DNA of 64,000 nt from Neisseria arctica (GTDB lineage: Bacteria > Pseudomonadota > Gammaproteobacteria > Burkholderiales > Neisseriaceae), in contig NZ_CP091510.1 in assembly GCF_022870905.1 (NCBI RefSeq), positions 2,294,001 through 2,358,000 of the forward strand, read 5' to 3'. Position 1 is the stretch's first letter, and the number at the start of each line of letters is the position of its first letter. Shown in pieces: positions 28,952 through 37,534 of this stretch. The notes under the pieces were generated by a model that saw only the letters and a program-made list of their open reading frames with translations, did not search any database and was not told where the DNA came from. The position numbers and the translations under genes are program-made.

Positions 28952-31282
28952 TTGGCTCGTTTATTTTCATTAAAACCTTTGGTACTGGCTTTAGGCGTGG
29001 CCTTTTCTGCAACTGCGTACGGCCAAAATACAGAGGAACTGTCACTGGGCAACACTTGCTTGAGCTGTACGCCCGAAAAAGCCGCCTCAACAGCTGCCGC
29101 CGCTGCGGAACCTGCGGTCAAAACCAGTGGTGCAGAGCCCCTGGCGGCCGACTATACCCGTATCACCGCCGATGAAGTACAAGGTCAAACGCAGGTATCC
29201 GTTCGGGCGCAAGGCGATGTGATTATCGAGCGCAACAACCAAATCTTAAATGCCCCGTGGGTAGAGTACGACCAGCAACGTGAAATCATTCGGGCCGGCG
29301 ATACTTTTACACTGCAACAAAACGGCTCGGTAGTGAGTGGCCGGCAAATCGAATACAACTTGGCAGAAGGCACAGGCAAAGCTGATCATGCCCGCCTGTC
29401 AAGCGAACACGAAGGCCGACGCCTGCAAAGTGTTAGTGAGAGTGCCGAATTATTAGGCAACGGTCGTTACAAATTAACCAATACCAAATTCAACACCTGC
29501 GAACCCGGCGATGCAAGCTGGTATATCCGCGCCAACAGCATTGAAGCCGATACCGCATCGGGTATCGGGGTTGCCAAACACGCTTCTTTGGTTTTCGGCG
29601 GCGTTCCCGTACTTTATACGCCTTGGGCGGATTTCCCGCTCAATGGCAACCGCAAAAGCGGCCTACTCGTACCTACCTTAAAAATCGGTTCGGACGGCGT
29701 AGAGCTGGAAACACCCTATTACCTCAACCTCGCGCCGAATTATGATGCGACGGTTACCCCCGGCATCATATCCAACCGCGGCGTGCAGCTGGGCGGCCAG
29801 TTCCGCTACCTGCAACCTACTTACTCAGGCGTGGCAGAAGGCAAATGGATGCCCGCCGACAAACGGAGCGAATACAACAACCGCTACCATGTCCGCTGGA
29901 ACCACCAACAGCAGTTTGGCAGCGCACTTTCAGGCGGCATCAGCTACAATCAAGTTTCCGATGACGACTATTACCGTGATTTTTACGGCCGTGCCGATAT
30001 CGCCAATAACGTCAATCTCAACCGCCAAGCTTGGTTAAACCTCAACACTAAAGTTTTGGGGGGCAACCTCAGCAGCTACGCCACCGTACAAAAATACCAA
30101 ACATTAGCCAATGCCAACGGCTATAAAGACGAACCGTATGCCATCATGCCGCGCCTTTCCACCCGCTGGCAACGCAATTTCGATCATGCCCAAGCTAATA
30201 TTTTCGGACAATTTACCCGCTTCGACCACGACAGCAAGCAAGCGGGCAGCCGTATTGTTGCCTATCCGGGCGTAAAATGGGATTTCCACAACCAATGGGG
30301 CTACATTCGCCCCAAAGTCGGGCTGCACGCCACCTACTACAATTTGGACAGCTTCGAAAACAAAACCGGACGTACCACCAGCCGTGTTTTACCAATCATG
30401 AATGTTGATGCCGGCATGACGTTTGAACGCAAGGCCAACCTCTTTGGCAACAACTACCTTCAAACACTCGAACCGCGCGTGTTCTACAACTACATTCCGA
30501 CCAAAGCCCAAAACGACCTGCCTAATTTCGACAGCTCGGAAAACAGCTTCAATTACGAACAACTTTTCCGTGAAAACCTCTATTCCGGCAACGACCGTAT
30601 CAACGCCGCCAATAGCATTTCCACGGCCGTACAAACCCGGATTTTAAATCCCCAAAACGGAGCAGAGCTTTTCAGAGCGGGTGTCGGTCAAAAATTCTAC
30701 ATTACCAATGACAACGTATTGCTCGACGGCAGTATCAGCAACTACCGGCGCAACCGCTCAGACTGGGTAGCCTTCGCCCACGGCAACCTAACCGACAGCA
30801 TACGTCTGGATACCGATATCCACTATAACCAAAACCAAGACAAAGTCGACAACTTTGCTGCAGGCATCCGCTACAATCCCGAACCAGGCAAAGTATTAAG
30901 CGCCCGCTACAAATACGGCCGCAACGAAAAAATCTATCTGCAAGACGACGGCCAATATTTCTACGACAAACTGCAACAAGTCGACTTAGCCGCACAATGG
31001 CCGCTACGTTCAAACCTATATGCCGTTGCCCGCTTCAATTACGCCTTAAAAGTCAACAAGCCTTTGGAACAACTGATCGGCTTGGAGTACAAAAGTAATT
31101 GCGGCTGCTGGAGTGCCAGTGTCGTAGCACAACACTATGTAACCGGCCTCAACAGCAGCAAAAATGCCGTATTCTTCAACCTTCAATTAAAAGATTTAAG
31201 CAATATCGGCAATAATCCCTTCGAACAACTGCGTCTGGCGATTCCCGGATACAGCAAAACCAACGAGGTAAACACAAAATGA
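28952..31282 (+). CDS. lptD: LPS-assembly outer membrane protein LptD
   Basis: LptD is the beta-barrel translocon that inserts lipooligosaccharide into the outer leaflet, with LptE. It is 776 aa. The signal peptide MARLFSLKPLVLALGVAFSA ends near ATAYG-Q. An N-terminal cysteine pair follows (TCLSC), then the OstA/jellyroll domain at about residues 65-200 and a long barrel rich in aromatic strands. The C-terminal NCGCW cysteines can pair with the N-terminal ones, as in E. coli LptD. The start is TTG; the protein sequence at this point matches meningococcal LptD. The surA start overlaps its stop by 4 bp. Confidence 0.95.
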   Translation: MARLFSLKPLVLALGVAFSATAYGQNTEELSLGNTCLSCTPEKAASTAAAAAEPAVKTSGAEPLAADYTRITADEVQGQTQVSVRAQGDVIIERNNQILNAPWVEYDQQREIIRAGDTFTLQQNGSVVSGRQIEYNLAEGTGKADHARLSSEHEGRRLQSVSESAELLGNGRYKLTNTKFNTCEPGDASWYIRANSIEADTASGIGVAKHASLVFGGVPVLYTPWADFPLNGNRKSGLLVPTLKIGSDGVELETPYYLNLAPNYDATVTPGIISNRGVQLGGQFRYLQPTYSGVAEGKWMPADKRSEYNNRYHVRWNHQQQFGSALSGGISYNQVSDDDYYRDFYGRADIANNVNLNRQAWLNLNTKVLGGNLSSYATVQKYQTLANANGYKDEPYAIMPRLSTRWQRNFDHAQANIFGQFTRFDHDSKQAGSRIVAYPGVKWDFHNQWGYIRPKVGLHATYYNLDSFENKTGRTTSRVLPIMNVDAGMTFERKANLFGNNYLQTLEPRVFYNYIPTKAQNDLPNFDSSENSFNYEQLFRENLYSGNDRINAANSISTAVQTRILNPQNGAELFRAGVGQKFYITNDNVLLDGSISNYRRNRSDWVAFAHGNLTDSIRLDTDIHYNQNQDKVDNFAAGIRYNPEPGKVLSARYKYGRNEKIYLQDDGQYFYDKLQQVDLAAQWPLRSNLYAVARFNYALKVNKPLEQLIGLEYKSNCGCWSASVVAQHYVTGLNSSKNAVFFNLQLKDLSNIGNNPFEQLRLAIPGYSKTNEVNTK

Positions 31283-32247
31283 AATTCAAATCCCTGATTA
31301 TCGCCGCCGCACTCGGCCTATCCCTCGGCACCGTTCATGCAGCCGATATCAAAATGGTTGACGGCATCGCCGCCGTAGTCGACAACAGCGTCATCACCTA
31401 CCGAGACCTCAACCAAGCCCTAGCCACCGCCCGCACAGCCATGCCCAAAGGCAACAGCATCACCGAAGAAGAGCTCCGCCGCCAAGTATTAGGGCAGCTA
31501 ATTAACCAATCCTTAATCGTACAAGCAGGTAAACGCCGCAATATCAACGCAACAGAAACTGAAATCGACGAAGCGCTGGCCCAAACCGCCCAAGCACGCA
31601 AAACCACCGTCGACCAACTCTATACCCAGGCCGCACGCGACGGCCTCAGCCGTAGCGCCCTGCGCCGCAACGTGGCAGACAGCCTGATTACCCAAAAAGT
31701 GCAGCAGCAAGCCATTATGCAGAACGCACGGGTAAGCGAAGCCGAAATCGATGCCTTTCTCAACCATGCCCGCGAACAAAACATCACGCTACCCGAAGGC
31801 GAACCGGTACGCCAATACCACGCCCGCCATATTCTGATTAAAGCTGACGGCACTAATCAGGCCGCCAATGCCGCCGCCGAAGCAGAGATCCGCAAAATTG
31901 CCGCACAAGCCCGCAGCGGCAGCGACTTTTCCGCACTGGCACGCGCCCACTCGCAAGACGGCAGTGCGCCTAACGGCGGCGATTTAGGCTGGTTTACCGA
32001 CGGCGTGATGGTTCCCGAGTTTGAGCACGCCGTACAACGCCTGCGCCGCGGCCAAGTAAGCCAACCGGTACGCAGCCAATTCGGCTGGCACGTTATCAAA
32101 CTGGAAGATGTGCGTGACGCAGGTACTCCCGAAGAACGCCGCCGCAATGCCGTACGCCAATACCTTTCCGACCAAAAAGCCCAACGTGCAACAACTGATC
32201 TGCTACAACAACTTCATTCGAGTGCATTTATCGACATCCGTAATTGA
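31279..32247 (+). CDS. surA: Periplasmic chaperone / peptidylprolyl isomerase SurA
   Basis: SurA assists folding of outer-membrane proteins, including LptD, which is encoded just upstream with a 4-bp overlap. It is 322 aa. A signal peptide with cleavage near VHAAD is followed by the SurA N-terminal helical domain (MVDGIAAVVDNSVITYRDL) and a single parvulin domain (about residues 175-280) with QYHARHILIK, GGDLGWF and the QFGWHVIKLE end. E. coli SurA has two parvulin domains in 428 aa; the shorter one-domain form is what Neisseria has. Confidence 0.93.
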   Translation: MKFKSLIIAAALGLSLGTVHAADIKMVDGIAAVVDNSVITYRDLNQALATARTAMPKGNSITEEELRRQVLGQLINQSLIVQAGKRRNINATETEIDEALAQTAQARKTTVDQLYTQAARDGLSRSALRRNVADSLITQKVQQQAIMQNARVSEAEIDAFLNHAREQNITLPEGEPVRQYHARHILIKADGTNQAANAAAEAEIRKIAAQARSGSDFSALARAHSQDGSAPNGGDLGWFTDGVMVPEFEHAVQRLRRGQVSQPVRSQFGWHVIKLEDVRDAGTPEERRRNAVRQYLSDQKAQRATTDLLQQLHSSAFIDIRN

Positions 32248-32297
32248 TATAGCTAAAAGCAATAGTAATTGCCATATACTGATTTAAATAACAAAAA

Positions 32298-32327
32298 AGG
32301 CCGTCTGAAAATATTTTCAGACGGCCT
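32298..32327 (+). terminator. Inverted AG-type DUS pair after surA
   Basis: A 15-bp perfect palindrome (AGGCCGTCTGAAAAT and complement) sits about 50 bp past the surA stop. It separates the housekeeping block from the CRISPR region. Confidence 0.75.
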
Positions 32328-32398
32328 GAATGTTTACAGTTCTGAGCAAGGTACACAGCCCTGAGAATGAGTACAGAACAGGGGCATACACCCAAGAA

Positions 32399-32632
32399 GT
32401 TTCAACACACAGCCACCCGAAGGTGGCTGATTGCAGGCTTGGGCGACGTAGTTGCCCTGAAAGCGGTTTCAACACACAGCCACCCGAAGGTGGCTGATTA
32501 GCACTTGTGCTAATAACGATAGTTTATCCCGATGTTTCAACACACAGCCACCCGAAGGTGGCTGACTAAGGCGGGCGATAATCACGAAGACGACACACAT
32601 GTTTCAACACACAGCCACCCGAAGGTGGCTGA
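32399..32632 (-). CRISPR. Type I-C CRISPR array 1 (4 repeats, 3 spacers)
   Basis: Four identical 32-nt repeats at 32399-32430, 32466-32497, 32534-32565 and 32601-32632 enclose spacers of 35, 36 and 35 nt. Read in the minus direction the repeat begins TCAGCCACCTTCGGGTGG and ends TGTGTTGAAAC, the 3' end typical of type I-C. It contains a 7-bp stem AGCCACC/GGTGGCT closed by a TTCG tetraloop. Orientation and the adjacent cas2 put the leader on the high-coordinate side (32633 onward). With only three spacers it is much shorter than array 2. Confidence 0.97.
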
Positions 32633-32822
32633 AGCCTGTCTGGAAAAGCTGAACTACTAAGGCTCAACAAATCTTACTTCGCTAATCATCATCCATAAAG
32701 GCCTAGGCGGTGATCCGCCCGAAGAAATTCTAACACAAAATGAAAATAATCTTTTGATTGTTAAAGAACTCTTTAAAATCGCTAACCTAACGGCTTTTTT
32801 ATGAGAACTAATAGTTAGCGAT
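32633..32822 (-). promoter_or_regulatory. Leader of CRISPR array 1
   Basis: This is 190 bp of AT-rich sequence between cas2 and the first repeat. It ends AGGCT directly before the repeat and contains ATTAGCGAA (minus strand, 32686-32678) exactly 45 nt from it, as does the leader of array 2. It should hold the array promoter and the integration signals; no clear -35/-10 was assigned. Confidence 0.7.
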
Positions 32823-32824
32823 TT
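32776..32824. repeat. Inverted repeat at the cas2 / leader junction
   Basis: AAATCGCTAAC (32776-32786) and GTTAGCGATTT (32814-32824) are perfect 11-bp arms with a 27-nt loop; the second arm overlaps the cas2 stop codon. It may act as a terminator of the cas operon or as a leader element. Confidence 0.6.
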
Positions 32825-33116
32825 AAATAATCAAAGTATCTTGGAAAATATCCACTGCAGCCTTTGCACCATGATGTTCGACTTTTCGACGCCATTTACT
32901 GCCCAAATGATAAAACCGCAAACTGTCGGTATCGGGGTTATAAGTAGAGAGAAGCTTGGCTTTCAATTTCACCCATTGGTCGGGTGTAATATCGCATTCA
33001 AATACCGAATATTGCACCCGCACACCATAATCCAAACAATGTTTGGCAATTCGCCGCAAGCGGGCGGCGCCATCCGCGTCAGCGAGCGATACATCATAAG
33101 TAATCAGCATTAACAC
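32823..33116 (-). CDS. cas2: CRISPR adaptation protein Cas2 (type I-C)
   Basis: Cas2 bridges two Cas1 dimers in the spacer integration complex. It is 97 aa with a ferredoxin-like fold starting MLMLITYDVS (conserved Asp of beta-strand 1) and a second strand RVQYSVFECDI, typical of type I-C Cas2. It lies 33 bp downstream of cas1 and is the last cas gene before array 1. Confidence 0.96.
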   Translation of the reverse strand: MLMLITYDVSLADADGAARLRRIAKHCLDYGVRVQYSVFECDITPDQWVKLKAKLLSTYNPDTDSLRFYHLGSKWRRKVEHHGAKAAVDIFQDTLII

Positions 33117-33149
33117 AACACGTTGTCTCCCCCTACATTATATGAACGT

Positions 33150-34163
33150 TCACCGCATTAAAAACGGCGGATATTGAGCCAAATCACCGCGCAAATGCCG
33201 CGCTAGCAACATGGACTGAATATGCGGTAGTAAGCCGATTGCCACTTCTTCCTGCAAAAACGGATGCACAATCTTTTCTTGCTTTTTCGCCTGCAAAGTT
33301 TGAAACAGCAGCTTGCGGGCTTCGGGTTTGATATTCACCGCACCACCGGCTTCGGTCACAAAATCCTGCGGCTTAATCTGTCCGCGGTTAATCAGGCTTA
33401 AAACCAATCTATCTGCCCACCATGCGCGAAACTCCTCCAAAATATCCTGCGCCAAACTGTCTCGACCCGGGCGATCGGCGTGCAGAAAGCCCACTTGCGG
33501 ATCCAACCCCACACCTTGCAGCGCGCCGCTGATATCCTTGCCCAAAATACTGTACACAAACGACAGTAGCGCATTCACCCCGTCACGCGGTGGGCGACGG
33601 TTGCGTCCATCGAAGGCAAAACCACTCTTCTCCTTAAGCAAATGCCCGAACACGCCGAAATAACGCGCCGCCGCATCGCCCTCTATCCCGCGGATTAGTT
33701 CCAAACTTTCCGCCCGTTTCAACTGCTGCAAACTAAAATTCAGCGCCGACACTGCTGCTTGCACCTCAGTCTGTTCACCATGATTGCGCAAGCGCCGCTG
33801 CAACACCCGTTTACTGGCTTGGATTTTCACCGCAATAATGTGCCGTGCAATCGGCACCGGATTGCACTCCGACAGCCGATATTGCGCCCTCCGCAGCAAC
33901 ACATTACCACTCTGCCGCCCCTGCAACCGCCCCAAAAAACGTCCGTTTTCGGTAAAAAACGCCATATTGACATTATTTTCACCGCAAAACCCCATCAAAA
34001 ACGGGGACACCAGCACATTACCGAAACAGAAAATATGCCCGATGGAATGCACCGGCAACTGCGCCACCTTTTTGCGCTCCTGCTCCACCACCAGCGTTTC
34101 CCGCTCCTTATGCAGATAACTACCCTGCGTGGTGATATACAGCGTGTTTTGCAGCTTACGCAT
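33150..34163 (-). CDS. cas1: CRISPR integrase Cas1 (type I-C)
   Basis: Cas1 is the metal-dependent integrase that inserts new spacers. It is 337 aa from ATG 34163 (MRKLQNTLYITTQGSYLHKE), which has AAGGAG 9 bp upstream; an in-frame start 10 codons earlier is not supported. The catalytic residues are in IRGIEGDAAARYFGVF (Glu) and GFLHADRPGRDSLAQDILEE (His and Asp). In ordinary I-C operons cas4 immediately precedes cas1. Here 2.7 kb with a restriction-modification pair separates them. Confidence 0.96.
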   Translation of the reverse strand: MRKLQNTLYITTQGSYLHKERETLVVEQERKKVAQLPVHSIGHIFCFGNVLVSPFLMGFCGENNVNMAFFTENGRFLGRLQGRQSGNVLLRRAQYRLSECNPVPIARHIIAVKIQASKRVLQRRLRNHGEQTEVQAAVSALNFSLQQLKRAESLELIRGIEGDAAARYFGVFGHLLKEKSGFAFDGRNRRPPRDGVNALLSFVYSILGKDISGALQGVGLDPQVGFLHADRPGRDSLAQDILEEFRAWWADRLVLSLINRGQIKPQDFVTEAGGAVNIKPEARKLLFQTLQAKKQEKIVHPFLQEEVAIGLLPHIQSMLLARHLRGDLAQYPPFLMR

Positions 34164-34198
34164 GGTTGAAATTCTCCTTTGAACCAACCGCACTTTGG

Positions 34199-34210
34199 AT
34201 GCTGCCTGAA
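34199..34210 (+). repeat. Variant uptake-sequence-like 12-mer at the cas1 / insertion junction
   Basis: ATGCTGCCTGAA differs from the AT-type DUS at two positions, and its ten-base core GCTGCCTGAA equals that of the uptake-sequence dialect reported for Simonsiella-type Neisseriaceae. It lies in the short gap between cas1 and the restriction gene. It may be chance. Confidence 0.35.
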
Positions 34211-34246
34211 AAATGTGATTTGGCTTTCAAATAGTATTTATATATT

Positions 34247-35932
34247 CTAAATCCATTGTAAAATACTGGCTTGAAGATGCTTAAACCAAATATCCTCATC
34301 TTCTGCTTCTTGATTGTATAACCATTGTTGATTCAACCAATTCTCTAAAATAGAAACTCTTGAAAAATTTTTCATAATTCCAACCTGAATAAATTTGATG
34401 AAATCATTTAAATTCATTGGAATAATTTTAGTTTTACCACCGTATCGCTTCGTGTTCATTCTATTTAAATTGAAAAAGAATGCTTTTGTAGAATCTGATA
34501 TTTTGGGTGCAATAAAAAAACAATATGCTTTATTATGCTGTAATTTTTTAACTAAATCACCATAATGTCTAGCAACGGATGAACCTTCCATATTAAACTG
34601 TGTCTCGCCACGAGACATCGTTACTTCAACAATGCATGAAAAATCTCCATAATTAATTTCAATATCCGGTTTGTTTCCCGGGGCCGTATTAAGCGGCATA
34701 CCATCTAAGTCAAAAATAAAATTCCCATGAATTTCTTTAGTATGATTTAAAGCTGCAAAAGCACGCCAAACATTCCACTCTAGAAATAAAGGTGCATCCG
34801 GAACTTCTTTGGCAGTAATTTTATCGAACATCTGATAAATATCGATTAAATCATCCGATTCATGTTTCTTTAATTTAATAATATTATCTTTTACAAGATG
34901 ATTTTTTTGTTCAATTTGTAATAAAGATAACATTTCCTTTAATTCGTTTGTATCTTTGTCTTCCAAATTTGTCTGCTTAACCGATAAGTTTTTTATCTTA
35001 TTGATCAATTGCTCTTTATTATCTGAAAGCAAATACAATGAATCAGGATCAAATAAATAATTTTGGAATAATTCCACGCTATCAAAATGAATTGAATTTC
35101 TATCAACATTTTCCAAAATAAATTTCACATCATTTATCTTAGATGGAGAAATTTTAATCCTCATTGTCTTAGAATCAATTGTGACCAATTCGGTAGCTCG
35201 AATATATCTAAAAAAAGCATCTGCATAATCTCGCATATTACTTTCTTTTGTCTTTATGAACTTTTCAAAAGTAGAATCACTACTTTCTCGTGTATAGAAT
35301 TGATTATTGATAATCTCATGATGAAAAACTTCTTTTATTTCCATAGAAAATGTTTCCGAAACAAAAGATCGCCAACTTGTCTCTTTAGTTTTCCTACGCT
35401 CTCTGAAAGAAATAATTTTATTTTTAACAATATCAAATTTATTAAAGCTTGTTAGTTGCAAGAAAAATAAGGCTATTTCCAACTTAGAGATAGAACCTAG
35501 TTCATCAATAAGACGCAATAACTCTAAATAAGGTTTAACATTAAATTCAATAATATTAGATTGAGTATGATAAGGTGATGGCAATTGGAATTTTAATAAC
35601 TGTTTAGTGAAAACTTCATCCAACCTTTTTTTCGATATAAGCTGCTCACCAGCTTTAGTCAAATGAATACTTGGCTCTAACTGAATGAAACCTAATGCTT
35701 TAGGTGCACGAGTAATCCTATCTCTAGCAGCTAAAGCAGGATCAGACGGTTTCTTCTCCCCTTCATAAAAATCAGATGAAAACAAAGCATCGAAGAATTC
35801 GATCTGCGTTTGAGTATTCCATTTTTTTCCGCTAAATTTTTTGCTTAATAAGATTAATTCTGGGATAATTTTTTCCAATGTCCTCGGTGAGGTAAAACCA
35901 AAAAGATGTTTACTTTTAGATAGCGAAGCCAT
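34247..35932 (-). CDS. AlwI-family type II restriction endonuclease
   Basis: A 561-aa protein with features of the AlwI family (AlwI cuts near GGATC). The N-terminal half is helical and probably carries DNA recognition. The likely catalytic core is GNKPDIEINYGDFSCIVEVT near residues 415-435, a PD-x12-E-x-T version of the PD-(D/E)xK site, followed by SRGETQ. It overlaps the 3' end of the methyltransferase gene by 17 bp on the same strand, so the two are translationally coupled. The gene is AT-rich and has no uptake sequence, unlike the surrounding cas genes, which indicates recent acquisition. Recognition of GGATC is inference. Confidence 0.8.
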   Translation of the reverse strand: MASLSKSKHLFGFTSPRTLEKIIPELILLSKKFSGKKWNTQTQIEFFDALFSSDFYEGEKKPSDPALAARDRITRAPKALGFIQLEPSIHLTKAGEQLISKKRLDEVFTKQLLKFQLPSPYHTQSNIIEFNVKPYLELLRLIDELGSISKLEIALFFLQLTSFNKFDIVKNKIISFRERRKTKETSWRSFVSETFSMEIKEVFHHEIINNQFYTRESSDSTFEKFIKTKESNMRDYADAFFRYIRATELVTIDSKTMRIKISPSKINDVKFILENVDRNSIHFDSVELFQNYLFDPDSLYLLSDNKEQLINKIKNLSVKQTNLEDKDTNELKEMLSLLQIEQKNHLVKDNIIKLKKHESDDLIDIYQMFDKITAKEVPDAPLFLEWNVWRAFAALNHTKEIHGNFIFDLDGMPLNTAPGNKPDIEINYGDFSCIVEVTMSRGETQFNMEGSSVARHYGDLVKKLQHNKAYCFFIAPKISDSTKAFFFNLNRMNTKRYGGKTKIIPMNLNDFIKFIQVGIMKNFSRVSILENWLNQQWLYNQEAEDEDIWFKHLQASILQWI

Positions 35933-36782
35933 TCCAATTTCTCACTAAAATATGTTTAGATTCTGATTTAAATCGATTTCTTATATTTACAGCATAAGAT
36001 TTTTCGTATTCGTGAATGATATGCGAGGCATATAACTTCTCTGTTAATGATGTCTTACCAATAACCATTAATGCAGGAGTATGCAAATTTTTAAAATCTT
36101 CTGCCAATTTCCGATGCATTTTTTCCGAAAATCCATCATTCATTTCTATATTTCCATAATCATTAAAAACACAGTCATATGGTGGATCTAAAAATATAAA
36201 ATCATTAGAATTAGCCTTATTGAAAATTTCATAATAATCTAAATTATAAATTTCTGTATTTTTTAATAGCTCGATATGATTGTCCGTGATTAATCGGGTA
36301 TTAAAATTTTTATACCTTCCATAAGGCACATTGAATTTCCCTTGCGCATTGTAGCGTATCATTCCCGAATAAGATGTTTTATTAATAAAATAATAAATAG
36401 TTGCTGGATTATATTCCAATAATAAATCTCCATTGAACATTTCTCTTATTCTATAATAGAGAGCTTCATTGTCATCATTTACTCTTAATTCAGGTGTTAT
36501 TTTCTTTAAACTATCAAACTTAGCTCTATTATTCTCATAAACATGCTGTAGTTCCTCTAATTCTTTTCGTACTTGCCGAGGATATAACTGAAGATTTTTA
36601 TAAAAAGAAATTAGATTTTCATTAATATCATTAATGATAGAACCTTCTTTTTCCAGTTCAAAGAACATTGCTCCACCTCCCAAAAAAGGCTCAATATATC
36701 TACCTGTAAAATTAGGAATAAATGGCAAAATTTCGGATAATTCTTTTGATTTTCCACCACGGTATTTTAAAATTGGCTTCAT
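35916..36782 (-). CDS. Dam-family (D12 class) adenine-N6 DNA methyltransferase
   Basis: A 288-aa alpha-class adenine methyltransferase. KYRGGK at residues 6-11 is motif X, EPFLGGGAMFFELE is motif I (SAM binding), and FLDPPYD near residue 190 is catalytic motif IV. The order X-I-target domain-IV is that of Dam. Dam-type enzymes act on GATC-containing sites, consistent with protection against an AlwI-like GGATC nuclease. It is the first gene of the inserted pair. On the minus strand a TATAAT (36827-36822) about 40 bp upstream could be its own -10 box, but only a poor -35 is present. AT-rich; no DUS. Confidence 0.88.
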   Translation of the reverse strand: MKPILKYRGGKSKELSEILPFIPNFTGRYIEPFLGGGAMFFELEKEGSIINDINENLISFYKNLQLYPRQVRKELEELQHVYENNRAKFDSLKKITPELRVNDDNEALYYRIREMFNGDLLLEYNPATIYYFINKTSYSGMIRYNAQGKFNVPYGRYKNFNTRLITDNHIELLKNTEIYNLDYYEIFNKANSNDFIFLDPPYDCVFNDYGNIEMNDGFSEKMHRKLAEDFKNLHTPALMVIGKTSLTEKLYASHIIHEYEKSYAVNIRNRFKSESKHILVRNWNGFAI

Positions 36783-36868
36783 ATAAACTATAATCTGTTC
36801 GCAAAGGATAAACTGTAATTAATTATAGCCTTTTTGATTTTGAAAAAAAACATCAAAGGAAAACTCCC

Positions 36869-37534
36869 TCACTCCCCAAACAATCCAGCCACATACTCCA
36901 CTGACCTATCCCGCTCCAACAACTTCGGCTGGCAAACATCCACCAACGAACAGGCTTTGCAGTGTTTGCCGTACACCGGCGGAGGGGTTTGCCCGCTTAC
37001 CAAGAGTTCACGCACTTGGGCGATAACGGCCAGCGTTTGCGCTCTAAGGCCGTCTGAAAACACCACCGGCACACGATGGCGGGTTTGCATATACCACAGC
37101 GCGCCCTCGGCGACGGTTTGCCCAGTCATATCTTCCAAACACAGCGCTTGGGCGCAAAGCTGGATTTCGTCCATGGGTTCAGGTTTGGGCTTGCCGCGTT
37201 TGTATTCGACAGGTTTCAGGCAACCTGTATGTAGGTCGTGCTCGACCATATCGATAATGCCGCTAATACCTAAGTTTTCTGCTGCTACATGCACGCTGCG
37301 TTCAAAACGAACGCCTTTGCGGGTTTCCGGTTCACCACTATCTACCCGCTCATGCAAAGCCTGACCTTGGGCAGTGAGATAGTTTTCTGCCCACACCTGC
37401 TCGTTGTGAATTAACGCGCATTGTCGCGGGCAGAAAGCGTAGTGTTGCAGGGCGGAGAGGGAAACGGTGGGGAACATCCATTCCCCTGCACCTGTAAGCG
37501 GTCGGTTTACTACAAAATTTTGCAAATCGGGCAT
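36869..37534 (-). CDS. cas4: CRISPR exonuclease Cas4 (type I-C)
   Basis: Cas4 trims prespacers and checks the PAM before Cas1-Cas2 integration. It is 221 aa from ATG 37534, which overlaps the cas7c stop (TAATG) and has GGAAG 9-10 bp upstream; an ATG 3 codons earlier is possible but its site is too close. An Fe-S cysteine is in FCPRQCALIH, and the C-terminal cysteines are in CKACSLVDVC. RecB-nuclease residues are in GIIDMVEHD and PVEYKRGK. A full DUS (AGGCCGTCTGAA, 37047-37058) lies inside the gene. Confidence 0.96.
   Translation of the reverse strand: MPDLQNFVVNRPLTGAGEWMFPTVSLSALQHYAFCPRQCALIHNEQVWAENYLTAQGQALHERVDSGEPETRKGVRFERSVHVAAENLGISGIIDMVEHDLHTGCLKPVEYKRGKPKPEPMDEIQLCAQALCLEDMTGQTVAEGALWYMQTRHRVPVVFSDGLRAQTLAVIAQVRELLVSGQTPPPVYGKHCKACSLVDVCQPKLLERDRSVEYVAGLFGE

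Noticed and set aside
35742..35753. DUS-like string in the restriction gene (CAGACGGT)
   Set aside because: It matches only seven bases of the core and ends in T instead of C, so it is not counted as an uptake sequence.
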